From: Yponomeuta sedellus
Taxonomy: Eukaryota > Arthropoda > Insecta > Lepidoptera > Yponomeutidae
Assembly: GCA_934045075.1 (NCBI GenBank)
Contig: OW203725.1
Span: 1,454,775 to 1,518,774 of the forward strand
Direction of reading: 5' to 3'
DNA length: 64,000 nucleotides
Below are positions 11,990 through 21,518 of the stretch, in pieces (the first letter of the stretch is position 1; the number at the start of each line of letters is the position of its first letter). The notes beneath the pieces were generated by a model. That model was not told the DNA's origin. It did no database searches and saw nothing but the letters and a program-made list of their open reading frames with translations. Position numbers and translations under genes: made by a program.

Positions 11990-12130
11990 CTGTTGCTGCC
12001 TGTACGTAATACAGAGAGTATTGTAAAGAGGTTCGAAATTTCACTGATGCCGTTAAGTCGCCCATTAGCTCAGTTGGGAGAGTCCCGGCATGGGTGGAAT
12101 TTTTAGCTTCTAAATAGGTTATTAAAATAA
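11990..12130 (+). mobile_element. SINE-A copy with internal deletion
   Basis: It contains the SINE-A leader ('ctgcctgtacgtaatacaga', 'gaggttcgaaatttcactga') and the 3' end ('cccggcatgggtggaatttt'). The middle of the tRNA-like domain, from the anticodon arm to the B box, has been deleted. Confidence 0.7.
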
Positions 12131-12324
12131 AAAAAATATTAGCCCAATGACCACGTGGTATTTACGAAACGTCAGTGATTAATAATTGGGCCATTTATTA
12201 TCCACTAGCTGACTCCGCAAACGTCATTCTATCCTGGGTAGTACGGTGACACGACTCACGCGCCTTGTGGCGCTAAAATTTTGTCGTATTACCTAGGGCC
12301 GAGATCTTGCTAATGCATTATCGC

Positions 12325-12797
12325 AACAACAACATTTACAAACAGGCACATACATTGATTTTTTTTGTGTGGTGTTGGCCTAAAGAATAGCACCAACCCA
12401 ATTCTACCCACGGGTGTCGTAAAAGGCGTCTAAGGGACACAAACCGGGGGGTGGGCAGCAGCGCCCCTGCAGTACAATTCCACCGAACTGCGATCCCCAA
12501 CCAGAATGCCCAGCGTGGGTTTTATGGGCATTACCCCCTATGATAGCACAACGTGGCGCTCTTTTGGGGAGGGCTATGTCCAGCAGTGGACTAGTATAGC
12601 CTGACGACGACGACGACGATGACATACATTGCTTCTGGCCACACACTAGCATACCCTGTGTCGTGGGAATTAGAAACAACGACATCACAGACATGTAAAC
12701 ATCCAAGACCTGGGATTTTTTTGCCCCAGCCAGGATTCGAACCCGGGACCTCTTGACTGGTAGACAGATGCGCTACCGCTACGCCACAGAGGTCGTC
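12325..12797 (-). mobile_element. SINE-B, tRNA-derived, split by SINE-C
   Basis: On the minus strand a tRNA-like head reads GTGGCGTAGCGGTAGCGC and, further on, GGGTTCGAATCCTGG. It is followed by a body with 'tgtcgttgtttc' and an end near 'atgtatgtgcctgtttgt'. The copy is interrupted at 12,358-12,621 by a SINE-C insertion. Other copies: 38,004-38,200, 41,066-41,268 and 48,148-48,292. Confidence 0.75.
12358..12621 (+). mobile_element. SINE-C inserted in SINE-B, with target duplication
   Basis: The 264-bp insert starts 'attttttttgtgtggtgttg' and ends 'gactagtatagcctgacgac' plus GAC repeats. It is flanked on both sides by ACATACATTG (12,348-12,357 and 12,622-12,631), a 10-bp target-site duplication typical of LINE-driven retroposition. 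The tail phrase 'gggctatgtccagcagtgga' is the same as in the LINE fragments at 29,078 and 45,965. Confidence 0.85.
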
Positions 12798-13529
12798 GAA
12801 TTATAGTACAATGACAATTGCATGAACATGGCTATTTAATTTCGTTGCTGCTTCAAGTGTACGCGCTCACATACATCGACTCTTCTAGGCATCAGTGGTA
12901 TAAAAAAACACCCCACGAGACACGACCATGTATCTTTCATAGTACTATAATGCACTAACCGAATTGAGGGCCTGGTATGTGTCAATCCAGATTTTTGTCT
13001 ATCTTTACGCCAAGTTCCATGTAAATCCCTTCGCGTGATTGAATAATAAACATTTTAACAACTTTTCACATTTATTATAAAATTATTATAGTAGAATGCG
13101 GCCAAAAACCACTGGTGAAAGAACAAGTCAATGTAAGATATGTTTATCGACAATATACAAAAACAGTTATATGGCACACTTAAAATGAATCCATAAGACT
13201 CTACAAATATCTACGTGAATCAACATGGAGGTGCTCAATCGCGGAAACAAAAGGACATGCGATAACATGCAGTCGATGAACCAACTGAACTGATAACGCC
13301 GCGCGCCGAGGCCAACGAAGTTCTCGGAATAATCAGATGAGCAGAGAAACAAATGAAATGTAATCCGTCCTTATTACTTTATCCTTGTTTTGTCTGGGAA
13401 TACGCTCTTTGGAACGTAATCCCAGACAAAACAAGTCCCTTAGGGAACGACTTTGAAGGGACCAGTCCGCTATAGTAGTGTCCTTGGGAGCTGAATCTAG
13501 TGACATCTATGTCTTTTATATTAATTTCG
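12798..13529. other. gene-free stretch with one hairpin
   Basis: No exon is supported. An imperfect hairpin lies at 13,384-13,435: the arms 'cttgttttgtctggga' and its complement enclose a loop of about 10 nt. It may be the remnant of a foldback element. Confidence 0.35.
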
Positions 13530-13538
13530 CAAATTACA

Positions 13539-13729
13539 GTGTCGTCGTCGTCAGGCTATACTAGTCCACTGCTGGACACAGACCTCCCCTAAAGAGCGCC
13601 GCGTTGTGCTATCATAGGGGGTAATACCCATAATCCCCACGCTGGGCATGCGGGTTGGGGATCGCAGTTTGGTGGAATTGTACTGCAGGGGGCGCTGCTG
13701 CCCACCCCCGGGTTGGTTCCCTACGGTCC
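13539..13729 (-). mobile_element. SINE-C copy, 5'-truncated, with target duplication
   Basis: This is a minus-strand copy of SINE-C. It is bounded by CAAATTACA at 13,530-13,538 and 13,730-13,738, a 9-bp target duplication. The head of the SINE (the 'gtgtggtgtcggcc' part) is missing, as expected for incomplete reverse transcription. Confidence 0.85.
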
Positions 13730-13738
13730 CAAATTACA

Positions 13739-14430
13739 TTGCGTAGTTTGTATTAAGTAGCATTTTTAAGTGGTATTGTGGCATTTCACGAACCTCATGT
13801 AGATTCTACATGAATGTATCGAATAAAGACCTAGGTAATTACACATTCAACTACTCCAAAATTCCAGGCTAACCAACCAGCCAACGAAGCACAGTGCCTG
13901 AACTTGACCCTCTATTGTAACAGTAATTTGTTAATGAAACAATCAGCCAGACTTACGCAGTGCAGAAGAAACATTAGCACAACCAAAAAAGCGCAACATA
14001 AATCACAATTTATCTAGCATAAGACTCGCCGCGCCACAAACAGATATGACCTCTATCACAGTTTGTATACGGGTGACAACAACTGTGGAGCAAAGGTAAC
14101 GACTGATTCAATTATAGGGACTCCTACACACGTGACGGGCCAAACGTGCGGGGAACGGCACGAGCCAGGTGTGGCAATGCGGCGACGAAAACGGGGACAA
14201 AACATTACAATTACTAAACCCATAATGTTACAGCTATTTTGCGTCAGTTTACATAAATTACTCATGACATGCCGGGTAAACAATCCAACCAACCGAACGC
14301 AAGCGAACGAATAAATTTAATTAAGGCGCTGGGCGGTGCTAACCAGCGCCAGCAGTGGAATAAAAATTATAATTTGTTGTAAAAAATTAATACGTTTTCT
14401 TCAAAAAGTTTACATCAGAAATGTTAATAG
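13739..14430. other. gene-free stretch, nothing decisive
   Basis: Overlapping frames of 78 and 83 codons on opposite strands at 14,056-14,314 lie in a GC-richer block but show no known motif and no convincing splice sites. No terminal repeats were found. Confidence 0.3.
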
Positions 14431-14709
14431 CTACACTATTTTTATTTTTAATGCACTAACCCGTGCTAAGGAACAAATTTAAAAACCTATTTAGAGGCTA
14501 AAAATTTCACCCATGCCGGGATTCGAACCCGCAACCTCTGGCTATCCGTACCAGCGCTCTACCAATTGAGCTCAATTGGTAGAGCGCTGGTACGGATAGC
14601 CAGAGGTTGCGGGTTCGAATCCCGGCATGGGTGTTAGCCTCTAAATAGGTTTTTAAATTTGTTCCTTAGCACGGATTAGTGCATTAAAAATAAAAAATAG
14701 TATAATCAT
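14431..14709. mobile_element. head-to-head palindromic SINE-A (foldback)
   Basis: Two SINE-A 3' halves face each other around a centre at about 14,570 (CAATTGAGCTCAATTG). The arms are about 137 bp and nearly perfect. The right arm lacks six bases ('aaattt') after 'catgggtg' and has one or two other changes. Each arm carries the anticodon arm, B box and SINE tail but not the leader. The transcript would fold into a long double-stranded hairpin. Confidence 0.85.
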
Positions 14710-14736
14710 ATGGGTACAGTGATATCGTTCCGATGT

Positions 14737-14967
14737 TAAACCTAACTGCAAAGTAGGTAGTCGGGGCTGTAAGTAATGCAATTTGCTTAAGTCAGATGTC
14801 GCTGCCTGTACGTAATACAGAGAATAGTGTAAAGAGGTTCGAAATTTCACTGATGCCGTGAGTCGCCCATTGGCTCAATTGGTAGAGCGCTGGTACGGAT
14901 AGCCAGAGGTTGCGGGTTCGAATCCCGGCATGGGTGAAATTTTTAGCCTCTAAATAGGTTTTTAAAT
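14737..14967 (+). mobile_element. SINE-A, full length
   Basis: A complete copy: leader from 'aacctaactgcaaagtaggt', the tRNA-like domain with intact A-box and B-box regions, then the 'gcctctaaataggttttta' end. It lies 28 bp from the palindromic copy and shares its sequence closely. Confidence 0.85.
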
Positions 14968-15177
14968 GTTAATAGCTGTTAGAACTATTTTTAGAACATT
15001 TATTTTTACAGTCTAGAACCTAGGATCAACAACCTAGGACTATCGATTTCCGCTAAAAACAGCTGTTTTGGTCAAATTCCTTTAAAGATGCTTGGACCTA
15101 GGTTCTAAAAAGAGGTACTATATTTATTAAGATTTATCTTGGATTTATCATATTCATAAGTAGTGTGTTAATATATT

Positions 15178-15342
15178 CATATTTGCACCGACTACCCGTC
15201 CTTCAGCAACTTTCCGTCGTAAGGTTGTCTGGAAGAAATTGCTTTTAGCAATAAGGCCGCCAATTGTACTTTGTATCTTTACATGTTTTATAATTTGTGC
15301 TCTGGTGTACAATAAAGAATATTCTTATCTTATCTTATTCAT
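15178..15342 (+). mobile_element. LINE 3' end
   Basis: The segment codes for a worn C-terminus ('vvwkklllairpp'-like) and continues into the 3' end 'gtacaataaagaatattctt' followed by 'atctt' repeats. This is typical of lepidopteran non-LTR element tails. A related tail is at 40,800-40,900. It abuts the foldback that follows. Confidence 0.55.
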
Positions 15343-15572
15343 AGTTATATATTAAACGGGTCAAATCGCGATTATTTATTAGGTAAAGCGTAATTATCTT
15401 ATTTCCCGACGTTTCGGCAGCGTTACAGTTGCCGTTTGCCGTGGTCTCGGGTAGACTAAAGATCAGTCTACCCGAGACCACGGCAACTGTAACGCTGCCG
15501 AAACGTCCGGAAATAAGGTTATTACGCTTTACCTAATAAATAATCGCGATTTGACCCGTTTAATATATAACT
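15343..15572. mobile_element. MITE-3, long foldback element
   Basis: A palindrome of about 230 bp. The outermost bases read AGTTATATATTAAAC on the left and the exact complement on the right. The arms run through 'gggtcaaatcgcgattattt' and 'accacggcaactgtaacg' to a loop around 15,455. The left arm carries a small duplication ('ttgccgtttgccgt'). Related partial copies are at 5,395-5,458 and 20,716-20,808. Confidence 0.85.
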
Positions 15573-15734
15573 CTGTATGAGTATCGCGAATCATTAAGAA
15601 ATATTATCATATTCACTTCTTCCAAAGACGGGTCATAAAAGAAGATAGTTTTTTTTTCATTGTTGGCGCTAGTTTGCATCGCCTGATGCTGGCGCCCTCG
15701 GAGACTTCAGTTGCCTTTAGACGTTTGCGTGAGT

Positions 15735-15876
15735 AACCCCCGGTTTCTCGTACACTAACAAGCTGTTAATCTACTGTTAACAGCTGTCAGTTGGGCAAAG
15801 TGCATACAAAAAAAACAACTGACAACAGTGTTAACAGTAGATTAACAGACTGTTAGTGTACGAGAAACCAGGGGTA
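15735..15876. mobile_element. MITE-4, foldback element copy 1
   Basis: The left arm ACCCCCGGTTTCTCGTACAC pairs with 'gtacgagaaaccaggggt' on the right. The inner part ('gttaatctactgttaacagc') pairs as well, leaving a loop around an A-rich run. A second copy is at 40,223-40,376 and a worn piece is at 39,240-39,336. Confidence 0.8.
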
Positions 15877-16145
15877 AGACTACCGTCTTCTATCTATTTA
15901 GATAGAAGACTGCCGATAGATATCAAATTCGAGTAGATAGTCAAATAGATAACTCCTTTTTGTGCACGAGTATATCCTGCCAGTTGTACCTTCGTTCGCA
16001 TACGTTCGGCTGGTCTGTACACGACCTTAGATCAAGCAACACCAAGTTCAAGCAGCTCGACGGTTCGACGATGACGTAGAGTATACAGAGAGTCTCTGTA
16101 TGATCATACCGAGGAGCTCCAGGGCACTATTTCATAGAACTACAA

Positions 16146-16360
16146 TTTTTGTTTTACCAGCTGTGCGCCTCGGTGTACCCGCGGTTTATCGATTTTCCCA
16201 TGGGAATAAGATATTTTCTCGCAGTAAAACATAGCCTATGTGTTAATCCAGGGTGTCAGCTAACTCCATACTAAATTTCATTAAAATCGCCCCAGCCGTT
16301 TAGACGTGAAGAAGTAACAAACATACACACTCACACACTTTGGCGTTTATAATATTATAG
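16146..16360 (+). mobile_element. Lep1-type Helitron
   Basis: It contains phrases known from lepidopteran non-autonomous Helitrons: 'cccgcggtttatcgattttc', 'aatccagggtgtcagctaac', 'taaaatcgccccagccgttt' and 'gaagaagtaacaaacataca', ending near 'cgtttataatattatagtg'. It has no ORF. The assignment to Lep1 rests on remembered family phrases. Confidence 0.7.
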
Positions 16361-16496
16361 TGTGATGTGATGTGACTACGACGAATGGCCATTCATTCGA
16401 TTAACTTTGTAAAGTCGATTAGATTAACAAGTAAAGAGACTTGGCTACAAATTGTACATTGATTATTTTGTAAAAAACGAAAAACATGGATTGTAT

Positions 16497-16618
16497 CCAT
16501 CCTCTGGCTATCCGTGCCAGCGCTCAATTGGTAGAGCGCTGGCACGGATAGCCAGAGGTTGCGGGTTCGAATCCCGGCATGGGTGAAATTTTTAGCCTCT
16601 AAATAGGTTTTTAAAGAA
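16497..16618 (+). mobile_element. palindromic SINE-A, second example
   Basis: The tRNA-like anticodon arm occurs in inverted orientation ('cctctggctatccgtgccag' at 16,501) and again directly after an 8-base loop ('aattggta'), then continues into a normal SINE-A tail. The fold-back point is within the D arm, close to that of the 14,431-14,709 palindrome. Confidence 0.8.
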
Positions 16619-16730
16619 CAATGTCAAGAAAACTAAACATCTAGTAGTTGTTACGATTACGTGAATTTATAAACAAATACTTATTTTACGAAACATTTGC
16701 CAATAAGACCTGATTTCGGGCTAACATACA

Positions 16731-16835
16731 AAAACCTATTTAGAGGCTAAAAATTCCACCCATGCCTTTTATAAATAGGTTTTTAAAATTGTCCTTAGCA
16801 CGGGTTAGTGCATTAAAAATAAAAATAGTATAATA
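16731..16835. mobile_element. SINE-A tail foldback, truncated
   Basis: An inverted SINE-A tail ('aaaaacctatttagaggcta') is followed at once by a direct one ('ataaataggtttttaaaatt' onward to the 'gttagtgcattaaaaataaa' end). The tRNA-like domain between them has been lost. Confidence 0.7.
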
Positions 16836-17053
16836 CAAAATTTTGTTTCTCCATCTCCGAAAATGTTCTTCAAATAATACACCATACAAAGATTTGACGG
16901 AGAAAAACTTATTTTTTTATGTAACCTATAAACGTCCCAATGGAGGGCACAGTCTCTCGGAGAGAGATAGAAACACATAAGCGTCGAGTTGAAAGCTAAT
17001 CTTTTTATGGACTCTGTTAAAAATTAAAACAGACTCCAAATAATTCGTTATCG

Positions 17054-17270
17054 TTATCAACCCTTGTATGTCCCCACTACTGGGGCACGGGTATCTTCCT
17101 GCATCGCAGGAAGGTTAGGCCATACTCCACTATGGGGGCGAAGTCCGGGTTGGTGGAGGATTGTACGACAGTGGTGGGCCTTACTGTCAGAAGTTATCAA
17201 GCCGCCCATAAGGCCTCTGCCATGGCTTAACGACTGCCATTACATGACAGCCGGCTTAACGTGCCCTCCA
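17054..17270 (-). mobile_element. SINE-D, truncated
   Basis: A minus-strand SINE-D 3' half from 'gttatcaacccttgtatgtc' to 'gccggcttaacgtgccc'. The 5S-like head is absent. Confidence 0.75.
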
Positions 17271-17450
17271 AATTGCATGCCACTTTTTGATTTCAAACAT
17301 TGAATTCAATGTTGGAATTTTTGTGACTTAATTTTGGATTTTAATGAAATTATGCGCACAGATAGACCATGTCCTGGATACCTGATTATATGAGTCCCAC
17401 GCGAACAAAGTACTGGACACTACAAGTACCTGACACTACTACGTAGTAAC
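17271..17450. other. short gene-free stretch
   Basis: Nothing recognised between the SINE-D fragment and MITE-9. Confidence 0.3.
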
Positions 17451-17711
17451 TACAGTCTATTTATTCTTACATGTCCAATTCAGTAAACAAGATTCTAACC
17501 TTAAAATTGAGATTAGATGCCTAAACTAGACATTTTCTCGCAAATCCATGAACTATCATTAAGTATGTTTATAAAATTGGCAGCGTGTTATCTAAAAGAG
17601 TGTTCGAAGTTACTTCATTTATGGAAATATGGCAGTTTTGGACTAAAAAGTTACAGATTACGGGTAGAATCTTGTTTACTAAATTGGACAAGTAAGAATA
17701 AATAGACTGTA
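17451..17711. mobile_element. MITE-9 copy 1, long terminal inverted repeats
   Basis: The ends are TACAGTCTATTTATTCTTAC and the complementary GAATAAATAGACTGTA. The terminal inverted repeats extend about 45 bp inward ('gtaaacaagattctaacc' pairs with 'gtagaatcttgtttac'). The flanking TA is consistent with a TA target duplication (Tc1/mariner-like). A second copy is at 27,432-27,677. Two open frames over it are artefacts. Confidence 0.8.
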
Positions 17712-17759
17712 CAGAATACATGCTTTTCCTTTACTGTGGCGGAGACAAAAAGAGGGTAA

Positions 17760-18086
17760 TATATTATTCGACTCATGGATGTAAACCGCTTAGAAAAATA
17801 TCCTATCAAACCCGAAATCTTGGACACCCCGAGGCCGGATGGCAGGACGGAAGGCGGCACTCGCTGGCGGGATAATAGCCGATTGGCCGGGCAAAGTCCA
17901 CCCGCCCAGAATAAACTGCGCGGGAGTCGACGCGAGACCACGCGCGACTCTCCGAGGGGGAGATACTGAAGTTGCAGCAAAGCAAATCTTTAATTTTAAA
18001 AGAGAAACTCACGAGGCGTGTGTGAAGGACGGTGTTTAGCAACGAAACGGGGCGAAAAAGTTCTGACCTGGCGAACACGGGCCACA
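17760..18086. other. GC-rich, CpG-containing block
   Basis: This stretch is strikingly GC-richer than its surroundings and is open in several frames on both strands (64 to 108 codons). None shows a recognisable domain. It ends exactly where a SINE-D copy begins. It could be a promoter or first-exon region, or the body of an unrecognised repeat. Confidence 0.35.
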
Positions 18087-18402
18087 GAAGCGCTTCGTAG
18101 CCTAGTCGAACAGAGTGATTGGAATCAATCACATAAGTTAAGCAACAACAGGCGCGGTCAGGTGCAGGATGGGTGACCGTCCCGTGACTACCGCTAGTAG
18201 CATTTTTCCGAGCGCTTCCGTGCTTGGCAAGGCACGTTAAGCCGTTGGACTGTCATGTAGACAGTCGTTAAGCCATGTCAGAGACCTTATGGGCGGTTTG
18301 ATACACGGACATGGCCCCCGTGGTGGAGAATGGCCTAACCTTCCTGTGATGCAAGAAGAGACCTGGCCCCAGCAGCGGGGACATGCGAGGGTTGGTATCG
18401 AT
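18087..18402 (+). mobile_element. SINE-D, plus-strand copy with clear 5S-like head
   Basis: The best copy for seeing the 5S rRNA resemblance: 'aagttaagcaacaacaggcg', 'cggtcaggtg' and 'gatgggtgaccg' follow each other with 5S spacing. The tail contains the pairs 'cctaaccttcctg' and 'gcggggacatgcgagggttg'. Confidence 0.8.
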
Positions 18403-18409
18403 GATATCG

Positions 18410-18570
18410 ACCACCGACTGGGCAACGCACCGCAGGTGGGCGCTCCACCGGATTAACTGAGACGGAGAGTCGTTGGATGCCAAGGGCACAAGACTGGGAA
18501 GATTGAGGGAGGCCTATGTCCTTCAGTGGGCGTCAAATGGCTGCTGATGATGATGGCAACGACAAGCAGT
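18410..18570 (+). mobile_element. RTE-like LINE 3' tail
   Basis: It ends 'gaggcctatgtccttcagtg' followed by 'tgctgatgatgatgg', i.e. a LINE tail with a GAT-type microsatellite. It lies between a SINE-D copy and the MITE-1 dimer. Confidence 0.5.
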
Positions 18571-18584
18571 AAAAATAAGGTCCA

Positions 18585-18895
18585 CAGAGTGCTTAGTGCG
18601 AGTTCGACAGACCCAATCGAATAACTTTATTACCGCGTTAATCGAGCATTGAGTAGTGAGTATGAGTAAGTTAACCGTTCGAACTGGCAAAACGCTGTCA
18701 CAGTACAACTCGCAATCGCGTTTATTCGTGTTTTGGCTGGTAAACGTGTTCACTTCTCAACGTAAACCATTACAACTCGCACTCAGCAATTTTAATTTCC
18801 ATACTTGTCGCTAGGTGGCGCTTCCTCGATGCCATAGAAATATGAGTTTACGTTAACGCGATCGAGTAGTTAAAAAACTCGCACTAAGCACTCAG
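18585..18895. mobile_element. MITE-1 copy 3 (left unit of a dimer)
   Basis: The ends are CAGAGTGCTTAGTGCGAG and GCACTAAGCACTCAG. The sequence is nearly identical to copy 4, in direct orientation. Its last three bases (CAG, 18,893-18,895) are also the first three of copy 4. Confidence 0.85.
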
Positions 18896-19203
18896 AGTGC
18901 TTAGTGCGAGTTTGACAGATCCAATCGAATAAATTTACTACCGCGTTAAACGAGCATTGAGTAGTGAGTATGAGTAAGTTAACCGTTCGAACTGGCAAAA
19001 CGCTGTCACAGTACAACTCGCAATCGCGTTTATTCGTGTTTTGGCTGGTAAACGTGTTCACTTCTCAACGTAAACCATTACAACTCGCACTCAGCAATTT
19101 TAATTTCCATACTTGTCGCTAGGTGGCGCTTCCTCGATGCCATAGAAATATGAGTTTACGTTAACGCGATCGAGTAGTTAAAAAACTCGCACTAAGCACT
19201 CTG
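18893..19203. mobile_element. MITE-1 copy 4 (right unit of a dimer)
   Basis: It shares the CAG at 18,893-18,895 with copy 3, so the two units form a seamless head-to-tail dimer. It ends GCACTAAGCACTCTG. Overlapping 63- to 76-codon minus-strand frames appear in both copies; they are inherited from the repeat and have no coding evidence. Confidence 0.85.
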
Positions 19204-19728
19204 GTGGCTTATCGTAGTTTCGGTTGCTCTCTCACGTGACATCTTTAGATTAAAAAAATATTAATATACGAGAAACATGGGATACAAATGCTGCAAAATC
19301 GAAAGCCGACGGCGTACAATGGTACAAGGGACAACGAGGCCACGGACTGGAAAACGCATCAGTGGACTCTGGTATTGAGGTTTTCTTAAGAACAGAAATT
19401 AACAGACCAATCACTGAATTAAGACTTTCCTAAGCACTACACATTATTGATTTGTCACCTGATCGGACGAAAGTCGTGTAAGTTGATCCAGTTACAAATC
19501 AATAATTAAAAGACCAAGAATAGATAGCGTAGTAGAGTTGAACAATGGAGAAGGTGAGCTTCATGATCCCAAATGATTACCTAATGTCATTCAAACACTT
19601 TTGAGAAGTTTCAAATCGATAGGACAGTTTGTAGTAGTATAATCTGAACTACTAATGTATTGTCTATTGAAAACATCGTGACATTTGACACATGCAAGTC
19701 AGTGTTTTTTTTAAGTCGCGGGTTCAAC

Positions 19729-20287
19729 TAAAGGAAGGCCAATGAGACGAGATAAAGAATGTAAACAAACGGACCGCTCTACTGAGTTACATTGCAATAG
19801 TGAGCGATTATTATCTCTGTCCTTGTCACACGTATGCGGTAATGGCGTCATTTGATCGACTACAGCAGTCGTTGCGTACTTCGTGGTACAGGAAAACTTT
19901 CAGTACGGCAGTTGTCAACATTTGGTGTCATCCGCCATTTTGTGAACTATAATAGTTCAATCCTGTTTAGATTGTGTTCGAAGTGATACGTATTTTTTCG
20001 TTTCCGTATGTACAAAGTTTATTGTGTTTAATAATACGTTACTGTTAGTTTTCTTGTTGATTTTTGCTGTTATTGTAATAAGTTGTTGGTTTTAATTATG
20101 GAATCACAGCTTGGCGGCTCTAGACAGCCTAGGACTCTTCTGGTGAATCATGTTTGACTAATACAGACGTCAGCGATTAGAATAGGGTACCCGAAATTTG
20201 TATAACTATAATTTATTGAAATAAAAATGTTTTGAACCCCTGAAACTTTGTTTACATAATCTCGTCTCATTGGCCTTCCTTAGTCTT
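19729..20287. mobile_element. MITE-6 / deleted Tc1-mariner-like element
   Basis: Inverted ends: AAGGAAGGCCAATGAGACGA at the left and TCTCGTCTCATTGGCCTTCC at the right, with flanking TA on both sides. The element is about 555 bp. Near its middle a leader-like AT-rich run is followed by an ATG at 20,098 that opens only 19 codons. This could be the remnant of a transposase start. Confidence 0.65.
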
Positions 20288-20715
20288 ATAATATGCACCG
20301 CCAACTTATGGGACACAGAAAATTGGATAAAAAGCATATTCATCTTTAGAAAGGAGCTTTCTAGTGATTCTAGTCTAGACGCATAAATGTGAATCACGTC
20401 TTGAATATAAGTAGAGAATGTCAGAGAAAAGTCCTGTAATACTTTGGGCTCTGCCTAGAGTCTGGTCACTCTAAATCAAAGTCAAAGTAAACAAAATTTA
20501 TCACTCTAAAAACAATATGTTTACTCAATCAATGTCCAATGTTTCAGTGCCACAATTAATAAATTATATGGAGAAGAAACTAACAAAGAAAGCGCACATT
20601 AAAATTTGTTCTTTTCAAAGCAGGTTTTAACTTATATTATAACTAAAACAGTTTACATCTTAGAATTACATTACAATAGACATCGTATTTCTTAATAATT
20701 CGCGATACTCACACA
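20288..20715. other. gene-free stretch
   Basis: AT-rich, no exon, no terminal repeats recognised. Confidence 0.3.
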
Positions 20716-20808
20716 TAGTTATTTATTAGATCGCTATTATTTATTAGGCAAAACTTAATTACCTTATTAAACATTAAATAATCGCGATTAGACCAGTTTA
20801 ATATATAA
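20716..20808. mobile_element. MITE-3 foldback, internally deleted copy
   Basis: A short foldback whose arms match the outer part of the 15,343-15,572 element ('atttattagatcgctattat' and 'ataatcgcgattagaccag'). The inner arms are lost. Confidence 0.6.
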
Positions 20809-20900
20809 CAATAGACATCGCCCATTGAAACTTTTATTAAATGTAAACCATATATTATATGGAATTCGCTTAAGAAGTAAGTATAGATAGTATAAGAAAG

Positions 20901-21382
<482 letters not shown>

Positions 21383-21518
21383 GAACACTTTATTGCACAT
21401 AAAAACTTAACAGGACTTAAGAAACACCTACTTAGGCGCCTTCCCGAACGACGTACCTATTGACTGAGCTAGAACATCTGCCGCACCCTGGGTAACAAAC
21501 AATCAGCAAGTCCCTTAT

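Noticed and set aside
12735..12795. tRNA gene at the SINE-B head
   Set aside because: Four copies share the same downstream body, which is a SINE hallmark.
14056..14314. overlapping 78- and 83-codon genes on both strands
   Set aside because: No motif, no splice context and no similarity to neighbours; a GC-richer block gives such frames by chance.
14881..14936. tRNA genes in the SINE-A copies
   Set aside because: The cloverleaf is fair, but the same sequence with the same leader and tail occurs about twelve times, including truncated and inverted copies, and the anticodon loop lacks the usual T33.
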